Assembly (NCBI RefSeq): GCF_017498545.1
Contig: NZ_CP071793.1
Span: forward strand, 1 to 64,000
Direction: 5' to 3'
From: Sulfidibacter corallicola
GTDB taxonomy: Bacteria > Acidobacteriota > Holophagae > Acanthopleuribacterales > Acanthopleuribacteraceae
DNA: 64,000 nucleotides
The position numbers and the translations under genes were made by a program. Under the pieces are notes generated by a model. That model had not been told where the DNA came from. It was given only the letters and a program-made list of their open reading frames with translations, and did no database searches. Below are positions 43,986-52,241 of the stretch, piece after piece; the first letter of the stretch is position 1; each line of letters starts with the position of its first letter.

Positions 43986-46900
43986 ATGGCCCCAACGCGG
44001 CAGACCCACATCACCATTCGCGGCGCCCATGCCCACAACCTGAAGCATCTAGACCTGGCCATTCCCCATGAACGACTCACGGTCATCAGCGGCGTGTCCG
44101 GCTCCGGAAAATCTTCCTTGGCGCTGGACACGCTGTTCCGCGAGGGCCAGCGGCGGTACCTAGAGACCTTCTCCACCTACGCCCGCCAATTCTTCGGCAA
44201 GCTGGGTCGTGCCGCGGTCACCGAGATCCAGGGGCTCCCACCCGCGTTGGCGGTCCACCAGACGGCTGCCGTACGCGGGCCGCGATCCACGGTAGGCACC
44301 CTCAGCGGCATCTACGACCTGCTGCGCCTGCTGTTCGCCCGCGTCGGCGAAACGATGTGTGCAGATTGCGGCGCGCCGATCCCACCCGCTGAAGCTGTGG
44401 GCCCGGAGGAGGTGTCCGGCCCAGGCTGTGGCGCTTGCGGGGCGACCTTTCCGAAACGCGAATCCCGGCTCTTTTCCTTCAACGGCAGCGCTGGCGCCTG
44501 TCCCGATTGCCAAGGCTTGGGTCTGGAGGAATGCGTCGACCCGGAGCTGTTGGTGGCCGATGCCGAAAAGACCTTGCGCCAGGGGGCGCTGGTTCCCACG
44601 ACACCCAAAGCCTACATCGTCTATTCGCAGGTCACCATGGACGTGCTCGACCAGATTTGCCGAGCACACGGATTCGACGTGGACACGCCCTGGCGCGAGC
44701 TGCGCGACGATCAGCGTCACGTGATCTTTTTCGGATCAAAAAAGCTCAAGGTCCCCTTCGGAAAGCACCCCCTGGAGTCGCGGCTCAAATGGAGCGGCAT
44801 CACTGCCAAACCGCGCGAAGAGGGCTACTACAAGGGCATCATCACCGTCATGGAAGAGACGCTGGGCCGCAATCGCAACCCCAATATCCTGCGGTTCGTC
44901 CGCTCGCGTCCCTGTTCCGCCTGCGACGGCACTCGCTTGAACCGATACGCCCGTTCGGTCTATCTCGACGGTCACGACATCGCTCGATGGAGCGCCCTGC
45001 CCGCCCGCGAACTGGCCGATCGCCTGTGCCGCCCCTTTTGGCCGGCCAAAACGAAGGCGATCGCGGAACCGCTGGCCGCCGCCATGGTGAGCCGTCTGGC
45101 CGTGATGGACGAGCTCGGCCTGAGTTACCTGAGCCTGGCCCGTGGCTGCGACTCGCTCTCCGGCGGCGAGGTGCGGCGCCTGCGTCTGGCCACCCGGGTC
45201 ATCGGCGGACTGGAAGGTCTGCTCTACGTGCTGGACGAACCCGCCATGGGGCTGCATCCCTGCGAGCAGGAGAACTTGTTGAAGGTGTTGCGCCGCCTCG
45301 TGGACAGCGGCAACACGGTCGTGGCCGTGGGCCATGCGCTCGGCACCCAGCGCGCCGCCGACTGGTTGATCGATATCGGACCCGGTGCGGGCCGCCACGG
45401 CGGACGGCTCGTGTATCAGGGCCACCCGGCCGATTTAGCCGCCAACCACGAAGGAGCCACGGCGACATGGCTCCACGGCGGTCCCGTCGACGAGGTCACC
45501 GCCGAGCGCCACCCACGTCCCGGAAGTGGCGAACTCCGCGTCCTGGGCGCCTCGGCCCACAATTTGGACCATTTGGATGTGACCTTCCGACTGACGGCGC
45601 TGAACGTGGTCACCGGCATCTCGGGCGCGGGCAAGTCGAGCCTCGTCGACGGCACGGTCGCCGCCCGACTGCTGCGCGACCTCCACGGTGCGACCCGCAT
45701 CCCCGGCACGCACCGGGCTCTGGAAGGCGCCGACCCGATCGCCAAGGTCGTCCACCTGGACCAAAACCCCATCGGCCGCACACCTCGAAGCAATGCGGCC
45801 ACCTATACCGGCCTTTCCGACGCCATGCGTGCCCTGTTCGCGGCCTTGCCCGCGGCCCAGGAAGCCGGCCTGGGCAAAAGTGCCTTCTCGATGAACGTCA
45901 AAGGCGGTCGATGTGAGGCCTGCAGCGGCTCGGGCCTCGAAACCATCGGCATGCACGGCTTCGAAAACGTGGACGTGCCTTGTGCGACCTGCGGCGGCGA
46001 CCGGTTCGGCGAAGCCGTGCTGGCGATTCGCTACGAGGGATGCCACGTGGCGGACCTACTCGCCAAGACCGTGGACGAGGCGGCGGCTTTCTTCGAGGAC
46101 ATCGCCACGCGCCCGGACACCGCACCGGACTCGAAAGCCATCGTCAAGCACCGTCGCGCAATACAACGGTATTTGGAAGCACTGCAATGGGTCGGACTGG
46201 GTTACCTGCACCTGGGCCAGCCGGCCACGACCCTCTCGGGCGGCGAGGCGCAACGCATCAAACTGGCCTCGGCCCTCGGGCGGCCCGACTCCGCCCACAC
46301 CCTGTACATTCTGGACGAACCGACGACCGGCCTGCACGCCGCCGACACGGCCAAACTGTTGCGCGCCCTGGAAGGCCTGGTGGATGCCGGGAACACGGTG
46401 ATCGCCGTGGAGCACCACCCGGAAGTGATGGCCCGTGCGGATTGGATCGTAGATCTCGGCCCGGGCAGCGGCACGGAGGGCGGTCGCATCGTGGCTCACG
46501 GCACGCCGGATCAGGTGGCCGCCTGCGAGGCTTCGTTGACGGGCCTCGTGCTGCGCCAACGAAAGGCAGGCATCCTGCCGCCCTTCTCCCACCCCCGACC
46601 TTCTCTCGAGGCCGACGCCGGGCCGCGTGCGCTCGAACTGCGCGGCGTCGCGACCCACAACCTTCAGGACATCGATCTGGACCTGCCTCCCCACGCCCTG
46701 ATCGCCATCACGGGCCCCTCCGGCAGCGGCAAGAGCTCCCTCGCATTCGACACCATCCACGCGGAGGGGCATCGGCGGTTCTGCGAAAACCTGTCGGCCC
46801 AAGCCCGTCGCTTCATCCACATGGGCGAACGACCCAAATTCGACCGCATCGAAGGATTGAGCGCTACCATCGCCGTCAGTCAACGGGTGCCGGCCGCCAA

Positions 46901-49070
46901 TCCCCGCGCCACAGTGGGAACCATGACCGAAATCAACGACCTGTGGCGCCTGCTGATGTCGCGCGCCGGCCAGGAGCCAGGCGAGGCCAGCCCCCTGGCC
47001 GGGCGGCTGCCTGCTTCGGCATTTTCGTTCAACCACCAGGCCGGGGCCTGCCCTGACTGCGATGGTTTGGGTCACCTCCTGCGCTGCGATCCCGACAAAT
47101 TGATCACTCACGCCGACCGGCCCCTCACCGACGGCGCCATGGCCGGCACCAAGACCGGTCGCTTCTACGGCGACCCGCGCGGCCAATTCTGCGCCATCTG
47201 GACCACCGCGGCCACCGCCCACGGCTTCGATCCGAACCGGCCCTGGTGCGACCTGCCGGAAGCGGCACGCACCCTGGCGATGTACGGCAGTGGCCAAAGG
47301 GAATACGAGACCACCTGGCATTTCCAGCGGGACACGCGCGACGAAAGCCACCAGTGGACCACGGCTTGGAAGGGTTTCGCGCACCTGGTGGACGAGGAGT
47401 ACGCGCGCAAGCGGGAAGATCACCGCGGCGGCGCCCTGCTGCCGCTGCTCTCCGCCCGATCTTGTCCGGGCTGCCACGGGGGTCGCCTCAACGCGCGCAG
47501 TGGCGCCGTCCGCTTCGCCGGGGCAACCCTCCCCGAATGGTGCGATCTCTCCGTGGGCGAGGCCTTCTCGCGCTTGCAGGGCTTGATCGAGGATCCCACT
47601 ACATCGGGTTTGGACGCGACCCAGGGCGCCGTGGCGGAGACGTTGGTCCCCAACCTGATCGACCGATACCGTACGCTGAACGAATTGTCATTGGGCTACA
47701 TGACCATTAGCCGTCCGGTGGCGGACCTCTCCGGTGGCGAAGCCCAGCGCGTCCGCCTTGCCGCCGCGCTCGGCGCCGACATGCGCGGCATCACCTACGT
47801 ACTCGACGAGCCCACCACCGGCTTGCATCCACGCGACGTACAACGCTTGATCGCCCACCTGCGCCGACTTCGCGACCGGGGCAACCGAGTCGTGGTCGTC
47901 GAACACGACGCGGCCCTGATTGCCGCGTCCGATTACGAGGTGGCGCTGGGACCCGGTGCTGGCGCCGAGGGCGGAAAGCTGATCTACGCCGGCCCGCCTC
48001 GAGGGGAACCGAACCTTCCCCCGCTCGGGAACTCCGAAGATCCGCGAACCCTGGACCGCGAAACGGGTTGGATCGATATCGAAGGGGCCCACGCCAACAA
48101 CCTGCGCCACCTGAATCTGCGCATCCCGAAAGGGCGGCTGACCGCCGTCAGCGGCGTATCGGGCAGCGGCAAGTCGAGTCTGGCCCTCGGGGTTCTCGCG
48201 GCCTCCGCCGCGGCTGGACGCGCCGTGAATTGCACCGCCTTTGAAGGTGCTCTGGATTTGGAGGCGCCGATCCAGCTCGCCGTGGGCGGCAGCATGCGCA
48301 CCCCGACCAGCACGCCGGCCACCTTCCTGGGTATCCTGGACCCCATCCGCACCCTGCTCGCCAAGACCGATGCGGCCAAGGCCGCCGGCCTCACCAAACA
48401 GCGATTCTCGTTCAACGCCCCGGCGAAAAGCGGCAAGAGCGGTCCCTGCCCGGCGTGCAAAGGCATGGGCCGCATCCGTACCAGCTTGGACCTCCTGCCC
48501 GATGTCTGGTCGCCGTGCGAACAGTGCGGCGGCGCGAGGTTCACCGCCGATGTGCTCGCCTGCCGATACCGCGGCCACCACATCGCCGACATCCTGGCGA
48601 TGGACGCGGCGACGGCCCACGAAGTCTTCGCGGATCAACCCAAGGTCCGCGCCGGTCTGGAGGCGATGATCCAGGTGGGCCTACCCTATCTGGGGCTGGG
48701 TCGCCCGGGCAACACCCTTTCCGGCGGCGAGGCGCAGCGTCTGAGGCTGGCAGCCGCCCTGAGCGGCGCGGACGGCGCCAAACCGCGGCTGTACCTGCTG
48801 GACGAACCCACGCGCGGCCTGCAGGCGAAGGATGTCCACAAACTGAAGGATGCCCTGGATCGTTTGCTGGAGGCCGGCCACACCGTGGTGGTGGTCGAGC
48901 ACAACCTGGACATGATCCGCCACGCGGACTGGGTGATCGACCTGGGCCCGGAAGCGGGCGCCGAGGGTGGAGGCCTGCTTTACAGCGGACTGCCGGCGGA
49001 TCTGACCAAAGTCACGACCTCATGGACCGGCCGCGCCCTGGCCGGTACGCTCAGCGCGAGCGCGCAGTAG
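43986..49070 (+). CDS. Double-length UvrA-type ABC ATPase (four nucleotide-binding modules, no UvrB-binding domain)
   Basis: 1694 residues: two UvrA-like halves fused head to tail (about 1-860 and 870-1694). Four Walker A motifs are seen: Lys42 (GVSGSGKSS), Lys550 (GISGAGKSS), Lys916 (GPSGSGKSS) and Lys1396 (GVSGSGKSS). Four LSGGE signatures are present; the first is altered (SGGEVRR). Zinc-type CxxC clusters occur in every half. In both halves the stretch between the GTMTEINDLWRLL-like strand and the FSFN-GACPDC zinc module is only a few dozen residues, so the UvrB-binding domain of true UvrA is missing. Class II/III UvrA proteins of this kind are known; some class II members protect against DNA-binding drugs. 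Classical UvrABC repair is therefore unlikely. GGAAGG precedes ATG 43986. Confidence 0.9.
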   Translation: MAPTRQTHITIRGAHAHNLKHLDLAIPHERLTVISGVSGSGKSSLALDTLFREGQRRYLETFSTYARQFFGKLGRAAVTEIQGLPPALAVHQTAAVRGPRSTVGTLSGIYDLLRLLFARVGETMCADCGAPIPPAEAVGPEEVSGPGCGACGATFPKRESRLFSFNGSAGACPDCQGLGLEECVDPELLVADAEKTLRQGALVPTTPKAYIVYSQVTMDVLDQICRAHGFDVDTPWRELRDDQRHVIFFGSKKLKVPFGKHPLESRLKWSGITAKPREEGYYKGIITVMEETLGRNRNPNILRFVRSRPCSACDGTRLNRYARSVYLDGHDIARWSALPARELADRLCRPFWPAKTKAIAEPLAAAMVSRLAVMDELGLSYLSLARGCDSLSGGEVRRLRLATRVIGGLEGLLYVLDEPAMGLHPCEQENLLKVLRRLVDSGNTVVAVGHALGTQRAADWLIDIGPGAGRHGGRLVYQGHPADLAANHEGATATWLHGGPVDEVTAERHPRPGSGELRVLGASAHNLDHLDVTFRLTALNVVTGISGAGKSSLVDGTVAARLLRDLHGATRIPGTHRALEGADPIAKVVHLDQNPIGRTPRSNAATYTGLSDAMRALFAALPAAQEAGLGKSAFSMNVKGGRCEACSGSGLETIGMHGFENVDVPCATCGGDRFGEAVLAIRYEGCHVADLLAKTVDEAAAFFEDIATRPDTAPDSKAIVKHRRAIQRYLEALQWVGLGYLHLGQPATTLSGGEAQRIKLASALGRPDSAHTLYILDEPTTGLHAADTAKLLRALEGLVDAGNTVIAVEHHPEVMARADWIVDLGPGSGTEGGRIVAHGTPDQVAACEASLTGLVLRQRKAGILPPFSHPRPSLEADAGPRALELRGVATHNLQDIDLDLPPHALIAITGPSGSGKSSLAFDTIHAEGHRRFCENLSAQARRFIHMGERPKFDRIEGLSATIAVSQRVPAANPRATVGTMTEINDLWRLLMSRAGQEPGEASPLAGRLPASAFSFNHQAGACPDCDGLGHLLRCDPDKLITHADRPLTDGAMAGTKTGRFYGDPRGQFCAIWTTAATAHGFDPNRPWCDLPEAARTLAMYGSGQREYETTWHFQRDTRDESHQWTTAWKGFAHLVDEEYARKREDHRGGALLPLLSARSCPGCHGGRLNARSGAVRFAGATLPEWCDLSVGEAFSRLQGLIEDPTTSGLDATQGAVAETLVPNLIDRYRTLNELSLGYMTISRPVADLSGGEAQRVRLAAALGADMRGITYVLDEPTTGLHPRDVQRLIAHLRRLRDRGNRVVVVEHDAALIAASDYEVALGPGAGAEGGKLIYAGPPRGEPNLPPLGNSEDPRTLDRETGWIDIEGAHANNLRHLNLRIPKGRLTAVSGVSGSGKSSLALGVLAASAAAGRAVNCTAFEGALDLEAPIQLAVGGSMRTPTSTPATFLGILDPIRTLLAKTDAAKAAGLTKQRFSFNAPAKSGKSGPCPACKGMGRIRTSLDLLPDVWSPCEQCGGARFTADVLACRYRGHHIADILAMDAATAHEVFADQPKVRAGLEAMIQVGLPYLGLGRPGNTLSGGEAQRLRLAAALSGADGAKPRLYLLDEPTRGLQAKDVHKLKDALDRLLEAGHTVVVVEHNLDMIRHADWVIDLGPEAGAEGGGLLYSGLPADLTKVTTSWTGRALAGTLSASAQ

Positions 49071-49110
49071 TCAAGGGGAACCCCGCGGGTCGACGGATCG
49101 CAGCAATCAA

Positions 49111-49275
49111 AGACGCCTGGGAGATGACGTCACAAAGTTCGGGATCTCCCTATGCCGATCTACCCCGGCGAAGGGCTCGAGTTTTGAACGAGCACCTTTC
49201 CTTCGATCTGGTTTGCTTCGAAAAGATCATCGGGCCGATGATCCTACCTCGCACGATGCCCCCCAGACCACGCTA
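49111..49275. repeat. 165-bp tandem duplication, unit A
   Basis: First copy of a tandemly repeated unit; bases 49119-49256 are identical to 49284-49421. Internal structure: a TGACGTCA palindrome, a GCTCG...CGAGC stem around the 9 bases AGTTTTGAA, and a hairpin GATCATCG-GGC-CGATGATC. Confidence 0.92.
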
Positions 49276-49435
49276 AGCCGCCCGGGAGATGACGTCACAA
49301 AGTTCGGGATCTCCCTATGCCGATCTACCCCGGCGAAGGGCTCGAGTTTTGAACGAGCACCTTTCCTTCGATCTGGTTTGCTTCGAAAAGATCATCGGGC
49401 CGATGATCCTACCTCGCACGACGCCCCTCAGGACA
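49276..49435. repeat. 165-bp tandem duplication, unit B
   Basis: Second copy, offset by exactly 165 bases. About 138 bases are identical to unit A, and the edges are slightly diverged (for example GCACGATGCC versus GCACGACGCC). Confidence 0.92.
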
Positions 49436-49608
49436 TGCGGGCACCCCGGGTCTGGGTTACCCTGTTGAGCTCGCATGACCCCGTGCTCCGTAATGTCTGA
49501 ATGATCGGCTGATGCCGGCATTGCTTGTCAGCGATCCACGTTCGGCTGCGTCGCGAGCGCGGACCGCTGTGTTGTCTTTAAGGAAAATCGGAAACTGTTG
49601 GGCAGATT

Positions 49609-50610
49609 TCAGTTCCGTACACGACGTCTCGGATTGCTGCTCCGCCGCTTGGCGGCCCGGGCCTTGGCATCGAAACTGGGTGCAGGCGTACTTTGGTTGG
49701 TGAGTCGCATGGCCAGGGCACCAATCGATGGGAAGCGGAACACATCGAAATGTTTGACCCGCAATCCCAATTCCTCTTCGACCCGCTTCACCATCACCTG
49801 GGCCAGGATCGACGTACCGCCTTCATCGAAAAAGCGGGTTTCCCTGTCGAAGGTACGCGGTTCCTCGTCTTCATCGGGTGTGATCAACAGGTCTTGCCAT
49901 ACCTTGATCAGGCCGTTGACGATCTCTTCGTCGGGCTCCACGGCCGCCACGGCCCGGTCTTGGCCGGCGACCGGTTCGGCGCCGAGAATTTCGGCGGGAA
50001 CGCCCATCACGGTGACTTCGGCAGGTACATCCTCGATCACCGACGAGCCCGCACCCACGACCGCATGTTCACCCAGGCTCAGGTCGGGCAGAACGGTTGC
50101 ACACGAACCCACATAGGCAAAATCGCCCATCTTGACGCGGGCGTTGACCACCGCTCCGGGTGCGAGCACGCAACCCTTGCCGATCTTGCTGCCGTGTCCG
50201 GTAATCGCGCCGTTGAAGACGACGGAGCCCTCACCCAAACCGCTGTTCGCCGAAATGGTGGCGTACTCGTAGATGGTGATGTCGTCTTCGGGCAGTTCGG
50301 TTCCAAACGTATCCACATTGGGGTGGATCAACGGAGCGAAAGGGTGCCCGTACGTGGCAATTTTCTGTTTGGCCCCCCAACGCCCCCTGGTGGTGCGCGT
50401 GACCAGATTGACCACCTCGACCGACCCGGAGACTTCGCCAAGCAAACTGAAGGGTCCCTCGATGGTAAGACCCAGGATCGTTTTGCCTCGCTTGGCCGGA
50501 TCATCATCCAAGACGGCGATGTGATCCCAACGCCGGGTGGCGCGGTTCACGGTGATGGCCAGGCGCATTCCCTCGACGTTGCCCGCTCCGCACAAATACA
50601 GGGTGGTCAT
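49609..50610 (-). CDS. NeuD/PglD-type acyltransferase fused to a carrier-protein (PCP/ACP-like) domain
   Basis: 333 residues. The N-terminal PglD-like fold (LYLCGAGNVEG, then DDDPAKRGKTILGLTIEGP, about 1-75) is followed by a left-handed beta-helix of hexapeptide repeats (about 90-215) with a probable catalytic His in GAITGHGSKIGKG. Residues about 230-305 form a carrier-protein-like four-helix domain; DEGGTS (Gly264, Gly265, Thr266, Ser267) matches the phosphopantetheine attachment site. The tail is basic. The normal NeuD/PglD enzymes O- or N-acetylate sugars with acetyl-CoA; the fused carrier implies the acyl or aminoacyl donor is held on a pantetheine arm (inference). ATG 50610 has GGGAG 8 bases upstream and starts 2 bases after the radical SAM stop. 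Confidence 0.82.
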   Translation of the reverse strand: MTTLYLCGAGNVEGMRLAITVNRATRRWDHIAVLDDDPAKRGKTILGLTIEGPFSLLGEVSGSVEVVNLVTRTTRGRWGAKQKIATYGHPFAPLIHPNVDTFGTELPEDDITIYEYATISANSGLGEGSVVFNGAITGHGSKIGKGCVLAPGAVVNARVKMGDFAYVGSCATVLPDLSLGEHAVVGAGSSVIEDVPAEVTVMGVPAEILGAEPVAGQDRAVAAVEPDEEIVNGLIKVWQDLLITPDEDEEPRTFDRETRFFDEGGTSILAQVMVKRVEEELGLRVKHFDVFRFPSIGALAMRLTNQSTPAPSFDAKARAAKRRSSNPRRRVRN

Positions 50611-50612
50611 GT

Positions 50613-51566
50613 CTAAAGCTCCCCTTTTTCCGTGGGCAGCACCGTAAAGGTCGTGCCGTCGGGGCGGGTTCGTTGGGCCGCACCGACCATCCAGTCGGTA
50701 CATTCCGAGCAACGGTCGGGCAGTTCATCGAATCGGTGACCGATATGTTTGTCGCGGTAGCCGCCCAAAGCGGCCCACAGATCGGTCAAGCTGTCGTGCC
50801 AGGCGTTGCCGACCCCTTCCTCACCCTCGGTATCACCGGGGCAGCGGGGTACGCGGCCGTCCCAGAATACGTGCATCATGGTCAAGGCCCAGGGGCAGGC
50901 GATGCGATCTTCGGCTGGAATATCGAGCGGTGTTTCAAACTGTCCACCCCAACTCAGCATATGACGTATCTTGACCGTGGCGCCCTTCTCGAACCAATAG
51001 TCCTTGTATGCCTCGATCTCGTGACGGTTCCCGTCCATCACGATGAACTGGACCAGGATTTCCGGCCCCTCATCCATCTCGGCACGCATCTTCAGAAGTT
51101 CCTCGACGTGGTGGTACACCACATCGCGCTTGGCACCGAACCGATATTTCTCGAAAACTTCGGCCGAGAATCCGTCGATCCCGAAGACGATGCGTTGGAT
51201 GCCCGTCTCCAGCAGCCGCTTTCCGATCTCGGGATAGAGCAGCATGCCGTTGGTATTGACACTCAGCGAGCGGAGACCGACCGATTTTCCATAGGTCAGC
51301 ATTTTGAGGAGCAACTCCGGTTCCAGCAGCGGCTCGCCGCAGAAGGAGAACCAAACATCCGTCCGGGGAGCGACCTCGGCGATTTCATCGGCGCATTTTT
51401 TCCACAGGCCGAAGGGCATGACGCCTTTGGGCCGCACCATCCGGTCGTGGTGGCACATGGAACAATTAAGATTGCAGTCGGCACAGAGTTCCACCGCGAA
51501 GCGGGTGGGGAAGTTAAGCGGTTTCAGGGTTTTTTCAATTTTTTTCAATTCGGGATTGGCGACCAT
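50613..51566 (-). CDS. Radical SAM protein with SPASM-type C-terminus
   Basis: 317 residues. The [4Fe-4S]-SAM cluster motif is Cys31-x3-Cys35-x2-Cys38 in CNLNCSMC. The GEP-like FCGEPLLEPE and VNTNGMLL motifs follow. C-terminal cysteines in ACPWAL, RCPGD and RCSECTDW fit a SPASM auxiliary cluster. SPASM enzymes mostly modify peptides or carry out dehydrogenations and epimerisations on carrier- or sugar-linked substrates. Of the two adjacent ATGs, 51566 is chosen since AGGAG then lies 5 bases upstream. It is co-transcribed with the downstream acyltransferase-carrier fusion (2-base gap), so the two probably act on the same product. Confidence 0.9.
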   Translation of the reverse strand: MVANPELKKIEKTLKPLNFPTRFAVELCADCNLNCSMCHHDRMVRPKGVMPFGLWKKCADEIAEVAPRTDVWFSFCGEPLLEPELLLKMLTYGKSVGLRSLSVNTNGMLLYPEIGKRLLETGIQRIVFGIDGFSAEVFEKYRFGAKRDVVYHHVEELLKMRAEMDEGPEILVQFIVMDGNRHEIEAYKDYWFEKGATVKIRHMLSWGGQFETPLDIPAEDRIACPWALTMMHVFWDGRVPRCPGDTEGEEGVGNAWHDSLTDLWAALGGYRDKHIGHRFDELPDRCSECTDWMVGAAQRTRPDGTTFTVLPTEKGEL

Positions 51567-52241
51567 CATTTCTCCTCGAGAGCATCCGTTCGTTCATTCG
51601 GCTCTGGACACGTCATGCCATCTCGTTTCATGGCAGATGGAAGAGAACTTTTTTCTCGAATACCACGTGACCTGTTTCTCATAGGAGTCATGAGGAAAGA
51701 AGACGATGCGTCGGTTTCTTGCGGGAGGTGTTTTTTCTCGGGCTCTCTTGCCGTGTGCAAAACCCGACATCGAGTCGCTTTCCCAAAGGCTCATTCAATC
51801 GCGGGTATCATCGTAAATCAGGGTGGGGGCTGTGGTATGATGCAAAGAAATCTTCTATCGATCGTCAGTTTCAACCAGAGAGAAAAAAGGCCAATATGAT
51901 TTAAATCATACAGAGACCGGATCTCCAACACAGGCCGAAGTCACGAGCAAATTAATCATTTCACCGGAATTAAGACTCGGAGACTATCTCGTTCAATAGT
52001 TTTTTCGCCGAACAACGAACCGTGACAGTCTTTGCAGAAAATCAACCGTCAACGTGCCGGTAACCGGTGGAAATGTTCATCCGGCGGACTCTCCGGCCCC
52101 GATAGGCTTTTTTGCATGATGAATTGCTCGACATTGGGGCACCTCGAGCCGGTTGGCTTCAAGATAGGTCATTTCCCCATCCATTTATCGGGAGGCTCGA
52201 TCGGCTCGATCGACTCGATCGATCGGTGGCAAGCGAGGCTG
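51567..52241. other. AT-rich intergenic region between the radical SAM gene and the oxidase operon
   Basis: About 675 bases, AT-rich between about 51600 and 52060. It contains the promoter region of the minus-strand radical SAM gene and the 3' end of the oxidase operon. A 9-base motif CTCGATCGR is repeated three times in tandem at 52196-52222. A 64-codon minus-strand frame (51566-51760, TTG start) ends inside the radical SAM start codons; it could encode a precursor peptide but has no RBS. Confidence 0.45.

Larger units (their letters stand above)
49071..49608. other. Intergenic region with a 165-bp tandem duplication
   Basis: About 540 bases between the convergent UvrA-like and acyltransferase genes. 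A 165-base unit is present twice (listed separately); the remaining 170 bases up to 49608 show nothing recognisable. Confidence 0.6.

Noticed and set aside
49111..49435. CRISPR array
   Set aside because: Only two units, each 165 bases and identical throughout, so there is no repeat-spacer pattern.
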